Notes under the pieces: generated by a model
The model's database searches: none
What the model was told of the DNA's origin: nothing
Seen by the model: only the letters and a program-made list of their open reading frames with translations
From: Eutreptiella sp. 'Long Island Sound 2002'
Lineage: Eukaryota; Euglenozoa; Euglenophyceae; Eutreptiales; Eutreptiaceae
Length of the DNA: 64,000 nucleotides
Reading direction: 5' to 3'
NCBI GenBank assembly: GCA_964036045.1
Contig: OZ038383.1
Location: forward strand, 13,098,430-13,162,429
Translations under genes and position numbers: made by a program
Part shown: piece after piece, positions 1-10,891 of the stretch
Layout: the number at the start of each line of letters is the position of its first letter
Position numbering within the stretch: the first letter of the stretch is position 1

Positions 1-175
1 GTACCCCTACTACCACAAGCGACGCATCTTAGCGGAGCCCCTGCAGCCACGGTCGCAGGACGGTTTTGCGGGAAGCGCCACACCATCCCATTCGGGAGAC
101 AATGAGCACAAAGGGATTGCCGCGGGCGGAAGGCCCGGTCCGGCACCCAAGACGAAAGACAGTCGCAGTGGCAGG

Positions 176-1600
176 GTGGGGGCAGGTGAAGGCACGAACC
201 CTTGCACCCGTCGATTCTTTGCGACCAAGAACGTGTTTGATGTGCTCCAAGATCTTTCTGAGAGTATCCGAGGATCACCCGGACCGCAGCTGGATGCTGC
301 AGATGGGCAGCCTGAGCCCATTGTCCACGACCTGCACCAGTCGCTTATTGAGCTTCTGGAACGGCCGGAGATCCTGAGCTTGCACGCCGTGCGCCGTGTT
401 GGGCGTGAGCGGCAGTTGCACCTTAAGGTCCGTGCCCTATGCGGGGAAGTGGAGAAGGTCTTCGACGTGTTGGTCGACACGGGAGCTCAGGTCAGCCTGG
501 TCAAGGCTGGCCTACTTCCGCCAGAGTGCTTGACCGACAGCCAGAGGCCTGTCAGGCTGAAGGTGGCAAACGGCCAGTACATGGTGGGAGGCACGAGGGA
601 AGCGGCCATTGGGCTGCAGTTCGTGAACCACCGTGAGCTGAGCCGCCGGGACCTCGGCAAGGAAATCCTCCTGCAAGGTCGCTTCTACGAGGCCCAGATG
701 GACTGGGACATGATCGTTGGGTACGACTTCATGATGGAGACAGACTCCGGCGTTCTCCCGGCCCAGGCCCCCATGACCCTGTACCAGGACAACCAGCTCT
801 CGTGGCTTTCGTCACCTGAGCACCATGTGGAGTGCCAATGGATCCACCCGGAATGCAATCAGCTCAAAGTAGCCGCGCTGGGGACTGAGCCAGCTGGGCC
901 AGCAAACCAGGAGTACGGCGTAATGCCGGAAGTGGCGAGCTGAGTGGTTGCGGACCTGGGAGCTTCGGATCTGGCCCTGGATGTGTTCTCTTCAGGAACC
1001 ACCGCCCATCTTTGGGTTTGTGAGAAGTACTGGAGCGCCCAAGACTCCGCGTGGAAGAAGCACTGGGGTCTGCATCAGGGTTTGATGTGGATTAATTGCC
1101 CCCGATGGGACATTCCAAGGGCGGTAGCGAAGATTCGCAAGGACCGCTCCAAGGCAGTGCTGGTTGTTCCTATGGGATGCACCGAGGAGGAAAGCACCCG
1201 AGATTGGGTGGTCTCACTGACCAACATGACCTTAAACAAGGTCGCCCTACCGGCTGGAGAGAGTGTCTATCAGGACGCTAAGGGACAGCCCATTCCACCC
1301 CAGAGATGGCCAACGGACTTCCACTATGTGGATGGGGGCCTTGAGCAGGCCGACATCACGGACTTCGTGTGTGTTAACCGCATCATAGCGGAGCCCTGGC
1401 GGCAGTGCTTTGCAGTTTCCCCTGTTGACATCGGAGAGTCGGACGACCTCCTCACTGAAGAGGAGCTGGACCTGGTTCAGGGGTATATGGATCAGCCCTT
1501 TCACAACTGGGCAAGCCAGCGTGAGGGCAAGGGCCAGGACAAAGCCTGGGGGAAGTGGACTCCATCGTCTCTCGTTCCTATAATGGGGATACCTTCGTGA
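176..1600 (+). pseudogene. Ty3/gypsy gag-pol N-terminal part with aspartic protease
   Basis: Frame 2 carries an aspartic-protease active site, Asp-Thr-Gly-Ala, encoded at 476-487 and preceded by a hydrophobic strand, as in retropepsins that cleave the Gag-Pol polyprotein inside the particle. A TGA at 941-943 interrupts the frame, which then stays open to 1600. The segment 944-1600 links protease to RT and resembles no domain I can name. Reading resumes in frame 1 from about 1555, so a frameshift lies in 1555-1600. The start at 176 is only the first possible start after the window edge. Confidence 0.8.
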
Positions 1601-2805
1601 GGAGGTTGCTGGACCACATGTCCAGCCAGGACGAGCCAATCGGCGGGAACCCACCCAACTACGGTGACTTGTTCCGAGGCAAGACCAGAGATGGCCCTTT
1701 GGGCCACCCCGGGAGACCACCTGAGCCGAAGCCATGCGGTGGTACCCCGCAAGTAAGCTCAGTGGTTCAGGTGCCCGGAAAGGCCAAGGCGGAGTCCGAT
1801 GAGTGCCCCAAGATCCAGGCATTGAGGGCCAGGCTGAAGCAGAAGTATGGTGATACCTTCTTCAGCGGAAAGCGCGTATTTCCCCCGCCGGTGCCTGGAC
1901 CGTATGGTGAGGCCAAGATACGGCTGAAGCCGGACCCCCGTGTGTACCGACACCGGGAGTTCGCCCTGAGGGGCGAAAGGAAGGAGGCCATGGAGAAGAT
2001 CCTCCGTGAATTCATCGAGAGGGGCTGGCTTGAGCCGTGCCACTCCGAATAGGCCTCCCCGTGCTTCGTCGTCCCCAAGGAGGTGGCCGGAGAGTGGCGG
2101 CTCGTGGTCGACTACCGCGGCCTAAACGCCCAAACGCAGCATGACACCTATACGCTGCCTCTCATTGAGGACATGCTGCAAAATCAACACCGGCGGAGGA
2201 TCTTCACGGTGATTGACCTGAAACGTGGTTATCATCAGATGCCTCTCGCCGATGAGTCCCGTGCCTGGACAGCCATGAGCACCCCACTGGGACCCCTCCA
2301 GTGGAAGGTGATGCCCATGGGCGTTACCAACGGCAATGCGGCTTTTCGGCGGATGCTGCAGAACCTGCTTGAGCCGGTGTGTGACTGTGCGGATCCCTTT
2401 GTGGACGGCGTGATCATCGCGTCTGGGGACCCCAGTACGAGCTATGATGAGCTCCTGGAGGCACATGAGAGGGACGTCACCAGACTGCCCGACCTCCTGG
2501 TTTGGCACAAGCTTACGGGCAGCAGTGACAAGGCCACCATTGCGGTAAGCGAGGTGGTCTTCGCTGGCCACGTAGTCGGGAACGGGCAGCAGAAGCCCAT
2601 ACCTGGCAAGGTGGCTGCGATTGAGCACTGGGAAAAGCCTAAGACGGTCTCTGAGCTACGGGCATACTTGGGGTTCTGCAACTACTACTCGGGGTATATC
2701 AAGATGTATGCCGAGTATGCAGCCCCGACCGAGAGGAGACCAAGAAGGGGTCCAAGAAGGCTCTGGTCTGGAATGATGAGTCTGACCCTGCCTTTGAGGG
2801 GATGA
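1555..2805 (+). pseudogene. Ty3/gypsy reverse transcriptase domain, catalytic motif lost
   Basis: Frame 1 encodes the fingers and palm of a Ty3-type RT, including the motif WRLVVDYRGLN near 2095, FTVIDLKRGYHQ near 2205 and LRAYLGFCNYY near 2655. A TAG at 2050-2052 interrupts the finger region. The catalytic box, expected as Tyr/Phe-Val-Asp-Asp, reads Phe-Val-Asp-Gly at 2398-2409, so the second catalytic aspartate is missing. After about 2730 the true frame becomes frame 0. Loss of the catalytic residue plus stops shows this copy is inactive. Confidence 0.88.
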
Positions 2806-3260
2806 AGCAGGTGCTGCTATCCGCAGTGGGTCTGCACCTCGTGGATCCGGACTGAGGATTCGTCCTGCGCGCTGACGCTTCCGACTACGCCTTGGGCGCT
2901 GTGTTGGAACAAGTGCTTGACGATGGGAGGCACGTGCCCGTGGCCTTCTGGAGCCGAGTCCTGGCGGAAGGCCAGAGACGGACGTGGACGCCCCGAGAAA
3001 AGGAGGCGTACGCCATCGTCATGGCTCTCAGGAAATGGGCCGGGTACATAGCCCTCCATCCCGTCGGGGTCTGCACCGACCATCAGAGTCTGCAGTTGTG
3101 GCACAAAGAGCACGTGGACACTCCCTCTGGTCCCGCCTCCCGACGGGCAAGATGGCATGAGACCTTGGCCAAGCTCGACCTCACGGTTGTGTATGTTCCT
3201 GGCAAGGACAACACCGTGGCGGAGTGTCTCAGTAGGTGGGCCTACCACGCCAGCAAGGGC
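2739..3260 (+). pseudogene. Ty3/gypsy RNase H domain
   Basis: Frame 0 resumes the polyprotein at about 2739 and reads through the RT connection into the RNase H domain that degrades the RNA strand during minus-strand DNA synthesis. A TGA at 2853-2855 falls just before the start of the RNase H fold (the motif LRADASDYALGAVL, from about 2865). The typical TDHQSLQ motif is at about 3079 and the YVPGKDNTVAECLSR motif at about 3193, both standard for Ty3 RNase H. Apart from the stop, this region is well preserved. Confidence 0.85.
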
Positions 3261-4424
3261 ATGACGGATGTCTCCGCCCATGGCGATGAGGCTGAGACCG
3301 CTGAGGCCAAGAGGGTCATAGAAATGGAGCGCCTGATGGAGGAGGAGGGTGTTAAATGCTTCGTCGTCGTGGCTGCGGATGCCCCCCTTGGAAGGAGGAT
3401 GGGCAGAGCGGTCGGGGTACTCGCTTCTGAGGGAGCCGAATCCAACAAGCACCTCTTCCCTGAATCGTGCCTCCAGAACGACTGGACCGACAACTACGCC
3501 AAGTCTGAGGCCTTTGTGGCCGAGTATAGGGCGGTGACCGACCCTGATGACGGGCAGAAGTGGCCAAAGGGGCTGACTGAGGAGGATGGGAAGCTCTACC
3601 GGAATGGTAAGCTGCTGGTCCCAGAGTCCCGAGTGCTCGAGCTATGTGAGGCTTGGCACCATCACATGATGCACCCAGGGGTCAGGAAGCAAGCCCTGGA
3701 TATGCAGCGCCGGTTCGAAATCGACCAGATCAGTCTCTACAACGCTATCAAGAAGGTCATGAAGGGTTGCTCGGTCTGTCAGGCCTGCGATCCCGACAAC
3801 CGGAACGTCAAGGGGGAAGCCCCATGGACTCCGGTGCTTGACCAGCCCATGGAGAGCGTGGCCATGGACGTCTTCTCCAGGCCCGAAGTTCACATAGGCA
3901 AGGAGACCTTTGACTGTGTGGTCCTTTGTGTTGACCGCCACAGCGGCTACGTAGTAGCCGTTCCGGCACGCAAAAGGGGGTTGCTTGCCAAGGAAGTGGC
4001 AGTCATGATGATTCGTCATTGGCTGACTGTCTTTGACATCCCCCGCACCATTTGCAGTGACCGAGGGCCCCAGTTTACTGGCAGCTGGTTCAAGGCCATG
4101 TGTTCCCTCATGGGAATACGTCATGGCAAGAGCGTCGCCTATCTCAGCCGGTCCAACGGCCGGGCTGAAGTGGCTGGAAGACAGCTGTTCGAGAAGGTAC
4201 GCAAGATTCACATCACGAACCCACGTCGGAACTGGTTTGAGGGGATGTGGCCTGCTCTGAAGGCCCATCATGACACCCCCACTCCGGGTGGATTGTCCCC
4301 TCACCACATTTTGTTCGGCAGGGACCCCCTGGGTTGGGGACTTCCCTTGTCGGGTGATGGTATGGCCATGGACGCCAAGAAATTCTTTGCGCGGCAGGAG
4401 GCAACGGCGCGGGACATCCGCTAG
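3261..4424 (+). pseudogene. Ty3/gypsy integrase
   Basis: Frame 0 encodes an HHCC zinc-binding module (His-His near 3658-3672; Cys pair near 3772-3790) followed by a DDE integrase core. The first Asp is in the segment VAMDVFS near 3860, the second in CSDRGPQF near 4053, and the Glu in NGRAEVAG near 4155. The enzyme would insert the cDNA into chromatin. The frame ends at a TAG at 4422-4424, but translation in the same frame beyond it gives the chromodomain, so the stop is a nonsense change. Positions 3889 onward recur at 9801. Confidence 0.88.
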
Positions 4425-4979
4425 CAGCTCGAGAAGGAGCATGCCGAGCATCAGAAGTCCGCCCCGAGCTCAACAGCGCAAAAGTTCAGGGTGGGAGACC
4501 CGGTGTGGGTGATCAGACCCCGCCCCGTGGGCACCCACCGCACCAAAACCTGGTTCACTCCCGGAGAGGTGGTCCGCAGGATTGGTGAGGACACCTACCG
4601 CATCAAGGTGGGTCACGGGCAGTTCCGGGAGTGCCACGAGAGTCAACTCCGTGTGCGGGAACCCGATCTCCGTGGCCAACATGTGTCCCCGGACTACACC
4701 GCACATGAGGCCGATTCGGACGACGACTATGCTGAGCTGGACGACTATACCGTCGAGAAGATCCTGGCCCAGCGTCCAAACGCCTCAGCGCCTGGAGGCC
4801 TGGAGTTCAAGGTTCGTTGGCGAGGCTATGGGCCGTCCCACGACACCTGGGAACCCGTCTCCTCATTCGTGCCGCGGATTAACACCCCCTTCATGGACTA
4901 CATCCGCAGGCACAAGACCAAGCTCCATGTTGCGGACTTGGCTGCACTCATCCGGGCGATAGCAGCCAGGGGCGCCTGA
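4425..4979 (+). pseudogene. Ty3/gypsy integrase C-terminus with chromodomain
   Basis: After the TAG at 4422-4424 the same frame stays open to a TGA at 4977-4979. It first encodes the GPY/F-like strand region (FRVGDPVWVIRP near 4485 and PGEVVRRIGEDTYRI near 4560). A chromodomain follows from about 4740, with YTVEKIL, FKVRWRGYG and DTWEP, the classical aromatic-cage core. Chromodomains of chromoviruses target integration to modified histones. The most parsimonious reading is one polyprotein with a nonsense mutation, not a separate gene. Confidence 0.85.
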
Positions 4980-5858
4980 TCACCGCCCTGCGCTCTCCCC
5001 TGTGAGCATCACTGGTCTTTCCAGTGCGCCTTCGGAATCCACGAAAGCATGACATTGCCGTTTGAAGGAGCGCAGCAAACATTCGCCGTAAGCATTTTCC
5101 TGCTGACATTCCCCTGGCGTCGCGGACATGCTTGGACGGCCATACCCCCCTGCTGAATTCGTTGGAAGCCAGCGCGGATGGCCCCCCTTCGCTGTCCCAC
5201 ATTGAGGCCTTGAGGCCCATACGACGTTGCGCAACGGATGCCGCTGTCATCGGCATTGCAAATTTGGGTGTGTGGTCTGGTCCCATGGCACTTGCGGAAT
5301 CCAGACCAGTCTATGTGTGTCTGCAGACTATATATTGCCTGAACTCAGGCGTTTTTCTGTCAACCCCCTCTGCATATGCCTTATCCTGACCGGGGCGTGG
5401 TTTGGCGCTCTGTTCAGAGAGTGTTTACACGCCTATTTACCCTTTTATTGCTCACTTCTCTGCCGTCCAGGGTATGTGCATCTGTATGTTGAGTGTTAAT
5501 GGCCCATCACTGCAGTATGGACTGTTTTTCCCCAGAGGGGATGCGATTCGGAATACGAAGGCACCCTGAGTCGCCGTGTACATGTTTCTACATAAGGTCC
5601 AGCCTGGACCATTACCTAAGTACAGATTGTCACGTGTGTGTGCCCGTGATACCGTGTGCCCTAGTGGCTGTGATGTGCTGAGATCCTGATTGCGCCAGGC
5701 GGGAAGCCCAGTTGCCTGACTACACTCCCAGCGGTCTGCCACTGTCAGTCCCAGCGTGAGCCTACCGACTCACGGAGGCACTTGCAGTCGGCTGGCAACC
5801 TTCGGTGTCCTGACCTCGGTCAGTCTGCCTGGGAAACTGGTGGTTTCAGGAGTCGACG
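4980..5858 (+). repeat. 3' end of chromovirus, LTR candidate segment
   Basis: This non-coding stretch follows the chromodomain stop. Together with 4931-4979 it occurs three times in the window: 4931-5858, 8873-9800 and 10843-11770, with no difference seen by eye. Its position after the integrase/chromodomain makes it the best place for the 3' LTR, but I could not find the 5' partner or convincing TG...CA ends. The abrupt ends at the GTCGACG motif (5852-5858) are duplication breakpoints, not demonstrated LTR ends. Confidence 0.5.
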
Positions 5859-8800
5859 CCTCCGCCCAGACTGCATGGGGACTCCCCCATGCATGGCCTT
5901 CGTGGTAATGGGGCGAGGGAAAAGACGGCCTTGATGCCCGATCCTTTATGGGGAAGCTCGTTTGGCTTTACCACTCTGGACTCGCGTCGTGGACATGGAC
6001 ATGGTGCGCCCGAGGGAGGATCCGTGGGGACTCTCCCCCAGTCTGCGGCCTTGGGAAGCTTGGGGTAGCCTGATGGATCTTCGTGGTCGCTTTCGACCTG
6101 TGGGACCACCTCGGTCGCTGTGTGACGCCTATGTTGGCCGTGTATGCCACTGCCACTGTGGTAGTGAGCGCCGCAGCTGGCACCCGGTGCGCCTGGTTTG
6201 GGTAACGGGTCCTTTGGATGCCAAACAATCGCGGCCAGGACCCGGGACTTGATACTTGATACTATACTTGCGGTTACCAGGATACAGCACCGTACTTGTC
6301 CTACTGTTGAGCTGTAATGGGCAACCTAACCCGAAAACGAGCCTGAAGTGAAAAGTGTGACCCCCCCCTTCAAGGGATGGTCCTGGGTACCCGCTGCTAT
6401 GCTTGGGTGTTATCAAGCCCCCCATGGTTTGCTCTACGGAGGGGGGTGAAGCGGTACCCAGAACCTATGGCTAATGGCCCAGAGGCCCGTGAGCTGTCAT
6501 ACCCGTGCGGAAGCCGTTGACACCGGCTGTCAGCGGGATATCCCTGTTCTCTAATCCGCGAGATCTGGAATCTGATCCCTAACCATTAAATCGATGTAGA
6601 ATTACCATAATTTTACTGTCCTGGTCGATTTTCGGTTAGAAATCGGTGAAATACCCGATTTCTACCACGATTTCTAATTGCCGTGAAATCGCCGCCTGTT
6701 GTAGCCTGCTCGCGCGCTTTCATCGCTTCTCCGTGGGGAGTCTTGTGGCGGACTTTTCTCGAGTACCTTTGAGGTTCTAAAGGAGGTTAAGGACTGGATC
6801 GAGAGGGTTTTTCTTGTACCTCCATCTGTTGTGTTCACCAGAACCTTTCGCCGTTGCGTCTGAGAGAAAATCAGCGCGCAAACTGTTCCGTCGATCGCTC
6901 GAACTCATGGTTCTCAAGGACCATGAGCTCGGACGGAACCCTACATCCCCCCCCTATGCCTATCATCCATGCCCCTTTCACGTGGGCATACCACTTTGCA
7001 TGGGGAAGAGGGCAATAGGGATGTTTTAGGCAGCCTATGGGTTTCGCAAACCCAAGTCGTTTGCGTGCGCAAACGCTAACTTTGTGGCCTTGTGAGCATG
7101 CACGTTTTCAACCGAACACAATGCTCACAAGACCAAAAACCCTAGGCAATTTTCGTCTTTCGGGCCAACTCAAAGATAGCTCCACGCAATTCAATGCGTA
7201 CCAAAAATCATTTTTTGAAAAAGGACAAAGTTTGTCGGAGGATTTGGCCCAAATGGCCGATCCCCAGAGGCTTGTACTCGAAGTACATGGGGAGTTCAGC
7301 CTTGAACCAAGGCACTATGTAAAGTAGAGACCACAAAGAACATCGTGAATAGCTCGGTTGACTTTTGCAACCTTGCCTTATATTTTCTATAGTGCCGTCT
7401 TGTGAGCACGCGTGCCCCACTGCCTCTTTGCACATGGGCTCATATGCAAACGCTAATGACATCAATGGGCGAGGACAATCTAACCATAGTGTGCATATTT
7501 GAAAGCACCTACTATGGGCCTACTCCAAACATGTTTGCTCATATTTTTGATCGTCAATGACCCAAAGATATGTATATACCAATATCGCCGATATGTGCAC
7601 TTTTTCCCACAAATAGTGTGCTTCAAGGATTGACGTGTTAAAAATGTTTCCATAACGCTTTGAACCCCAACCCTTATCGCAAAAGGGAAGCAAAGCTTCG
7701 GTTTGCATCCATGCAAAAGCCCGAGGCTCGTCTCTCTTGTGACACGGAGACACAATTTTTCGAGTGACCACTTTTGGGTGAATTTTGGCCGTTTTGCCCA
7801 GAATGGCCACAAACCCCGTCTCCCCCTTAATGTTTGGCCCGAGGTTACGTGCGCTACTTGACTAAGGGTAAGGGCGATTCGGAGAGGGAACATAAACCCG
7901 CATTGAATGGAGTGTGTCCCCGTGTGGCCTCTCCTCGTGAGGGGAGAGTTGTGAGTCACCCAATTTGGGGTATGTTGCCATTCTGCCCCATTTGTGTGAC
8001 ATTTTCCCTCCAAGGGGGAAAATAGCTGAAGGAACCTATGAGGGTTGGCAAGTGGCATATATTGGGACCTAAGTCCCATGTGTCTATAGCATCTTTGGTT
8101 GGAAGGATCCTCGCCGTGACCATGGAGATATGGAATCATGAGTGCGGGGCATTTCGGCCAAATTTCGCTATTATTACCATTTTATGCCATATTCGAATTA
8201 CCATATCTCCATTGGGCACGGAACCTAGCCAGGAAGGAGGGGCAATTATTGTAGCATATGTAAAAGGGTTGAATGCCATTGAGTTTCGTATTTGCTCCTC
8301 CGGCTCATCCGGAGTTATTCAACTTTTGGTGCGATCCATGATCCCCCCCTTTGCACCGCATGCTGCTTTCTGCCCCAGGCACAGGAGGCAGGCAGGGGGG
8401 GTGGACGTGTGGGTCACAGGGGGGGGGGAGGTGGTGTTGCAACTGCAGCACAGGGAGCATGTGGGGACCGAGTGGGGGGCAGAGAGAGCGGTTCAGATAC
8501 GGCCAGACAGAGCGGTGTGGCTCGAGGCGGGATGGAAGGGAAGGTACAGGGTGGCGGCGGGGGGAGGCCGGTGGTGCACCTAGGATTTTATGGGGTCCAA
8601 AAATCCCAAAACCAGCTACAGTCAGAAATACTACTTTTTTTGTCAAATTATACCATAAAGAGGATATTTTCCGGAGTTAGCCCCCCTCCTACCCTCCAAA
8701 TTGGAAATTTTCCAGCCCCTAGATCGACAATGCAGGCTTGATTCCATCTAAAATCGGCCGTATCCGAGAAATATGACATTCACCATCTAGTTGCGAATAG

Positions 8801-8869
8801 CAGCTTTTGTATAGCTCAAACCATACATGTTTGTTTTTGGCAAGAAATACGGTTTTTTGGTAATGGCGG
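5859..8869. other. Non-coding stretch, first copy
   Basis: About 3 kb without a convincing gene. It holds an imperfect inverted repeat around 6384-6466 (outer arms built on GGTACC with an inner C6/G6 pair), an A/T-rich stretch at 6570-6680, and a poly-G block at 8385-8580 whose composition resembles the G-rich sequence downstream at 16.4-30 kb. Its right end (8850-8869) already matches the beginning of the 185-bp satellite monomer. The short open frames here have no recognisable motif. The segment is repeated at 11771-14781. Confidence 0.6.
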
Positions 8870-8872
8870 ACT

Positions 8873-9800
8873 TGCGGACTTGGCTGCACTCATCCGGGCG
8901 ATAGCAGCCAGGGGCGCCTGATCACCGCCCTGCGCTCTCCCCTGTGAGCATCACTGGTCTTTCCAGTGCGCCTTCGGAATCCACGAAAGCATGACATTGC
9001 CGTTTGAAGGAGCGCAGCAAACATTCGCCGTAAGCATTTTCCTGCTGACATTCCCCTGGCGTCGCGGACATGCTTGGACGGCCATACCCCCCTGCTGAAT
9101 TCGTTGGAAGCCAGCGCGGATGGCCCCCCTTCGCTGTCCCACATTGAGGCCTTGAGGCCCATACGACGTTGCGCAACGGATGCCGCTGTCATCGGCATTG
9201 CAAATTTGGGTGTGTGGTCTGGTCCCATGGCACTTGCGGAATCCAGACCAGTCTATGTGTGTCTGCAGACTATATATTGCCTGAACTCAGGCGTTTTTCT
9301 GTCAACCCCCTCTGCATATGCCTTATCCTGACCGGGGCGTGGTTTGGCGCTCTGTTCAGAGAGTGTTTACACGCCTATTTACCCTTTTATTGCTCACTTC
9401 TCTGCCGTCCAGGGTATGTGCATCTGTATGTTGAGTGTTAATGGCCCATCACTGCAGTATGGACTGTTTTTCCCCAGAGGGGATGCGATTCGGAATACGA
9501 AGGCACCCTGAGTCGCCGTGTACATGTTTCTACATAAGGTCCAGCCTGGACCATTACCTAAGTACAGATTGTCACGTGTGTGTGCCCGTGATACCGTGTG
9601 CCCTAGTGGCTGTGATGTGCTGAGATCCTGATTGCGCCAGGCGGGAAGCCCAGTTGCCTGACTACACTCCCAGCGGTCTGCCACTGTCAGTCCCAGCGTG
9701 AGCCTACCGACTCACGGAGGCACTTGCAGTCGGCTGGCAACCTTCGGTGTCCTGACCTCGGTCAGTCTGCCTGGGAAACTGGTGGTTTCAGGAGTCGACG
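8873..9800 (+). repeat. Third copy of 4931-5858 between the two long repeats
   Basis: 928 bp identical by eye to 4931-5858 at offset 3942. It begins at the last codons of the chromodomain and ends at GTCGACG, and it is joined at 9800/9801 directly to the integrase sequence of 3889. At the left junction the octamer GCGGACTT is present in tandem, and GCGGACTT also begins the copied segment at 4932, consistent with microhomology-guided switching. It holds no gene of its own. Confidence 0.88.
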
Positions 9801-10891
9801 TTCACATAGGCAAGGAGACCTTTGACTGTGTGGTCCTTTGTGTTGACCGCCACAGCGGCTACGTAGTAGCCGTTCCGGCACGCAAAAGGGGGTTGCTTGC
9901 CAAGGAAGTGGCAGTCATGATGATTCGTCATTGGCTGACTGTCTTTGACATCCCCCGCACCATTTGCAGTGACCGAGGGCCCCAGTTTACTGGCAGCTGG
10001 TTCAAGGCCATGTGTTCCCTCATGGGAATACGTCATGGCAAGAGCGTCGCCTATCTCAGCCGGTCCAACGGCCGGGCTGAAGTGGCTGGAAGACAGCTGT
10101 TCGAGAAGGTACGCAAGATTCACATCACGAACCCACGTCGGAACTGGTTTGAGGGGATGTGGCCTGCTCTGAAGGCCCATCATGACACCCCCACTCCGGG
10201 TGGATTGTCCCCTCACCACATTTTGTTCGGCAGGGACCCCCTGGGTTGGGGACTTCCCTTGTCGGGTGATGGTATGGCCATGGACGCCAAGAAATTCTTT
10301 GCGCGGCAGGAGGCAACGGCGCGGGACATCCGCTAGCAGCTCGAGAAGGAGCATGCCGAGCATCAGAAGTCCGCCCCGAGCTCAACAGCGCAAAAGTTCA
10401 GGGTGGGAGACCCGGTGTGGGTGATCAGACCCCGCCCCGTGGGCACCCACCGCACCAAAACCTGGTTCACTCCCGGAGAGGTGGTCCGCAGGATTGGTGA
10501 GGACACCTACCGCATCAAGGTGGGTCACGGGCAGTTCCGGGAGTGCCACGAGAGTCAACTCCGTGTGCGGGAACCCGATCTCCGTGGCCAACATGTGTCC
10601 CCGGACTACACCGCACATGAGGCCGATTCGGACGACGACTATGCTGAGCTGGACGACTATACCGTCGAGAAGATCCTGGCCCAGCGTCCAAACGCCTCAG
10701 CGCCTGGAGGCCTGGAGTTCAAGGTTCGTTGGCGAGGCTATGGGCCGTCCCACGACACCTGGGAACCCGTCTCCTCATTCGTGCCGCGGATTAACACCCC
10801 CTTCATGGACTACATCCGCAGGCACAAGACCAAGCTCCATGTTGCGGACTTGGCTGCACTCATCCGGGCGATAGCAGCCAGGGGCGCCTGA
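9801..10891 (+). pseudogene. Duplicated integrase core and chromodomain, lacking N-terminus
   Basis: This repeats 3889-4979 in frame 0 and lacks everything upstream of the middle of the integrase: no protease, RT, RNase H or zinc-binding module. A fortuitous open frame runs from 9698 into the integrase because the LTR-like segment stays open across the junction, producing a chimeric start. The same TAG (10334-10336) separates integrase from the chromodomain, so the nonsense change predates the duplication. It is not expected to be functional. Confidence 0.85.

Larger units (their letters stand above)
1..4979 (+). mobile_element. Ty3/gypsy chromovirus, 5' truncated by window
   Basis: Domain order is protease, reverse transcriptase, RNase H, zinc-binding integrase and a C-terminal chromodomain, which is the chromovirus layout of Ty3/gypsy LTR retrotransposons. 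The reading frame moves from frame 2 to frame 1 near 1560 and to frame 0 near 2730, and in-frame stops occur at 941-943 (TGA), 2050-2052 (TAG), 2853-2855 (TGA) and 4422-4424 (TAG). The element therefore cannot make a full polyprotein. The 5' LTR and most of gag lie outside the window. No clear 3' LTR boundary could be fixed. Confidence 0.9.
3889..8869 (+). repeat. Direct duplication, first copy (4981 bp)
   Basis: Positions 3889-8869 recur as 9801-14781 at a constant offset of 5912. I saw only three substitutions: near 6072/11984, 6793/12705 and 8566/14478. The copy spans the integrase core, chromodomain, LTR-like region and the 3-kb non-coding stretch. The right end of both copies is the satellite-like sequence ending TAATGGCGG. 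Identity this high means a recent event or an assembly artefact. Confidence 0.9.

Noticed and set aside
6384-6466. Imperfect inverted repeat as a structured RNA
   Set aside because: The stem has bulges and only the recent duplicate is available for comparison, so there is no evidence for conservation.
9698-10336. A separate short integrase gene with its own N-terminus
   Set aside because: The first 35 codons come from the LTR-like segment joined by the duplication; there is no zinc module and the frame is a junction artefact.
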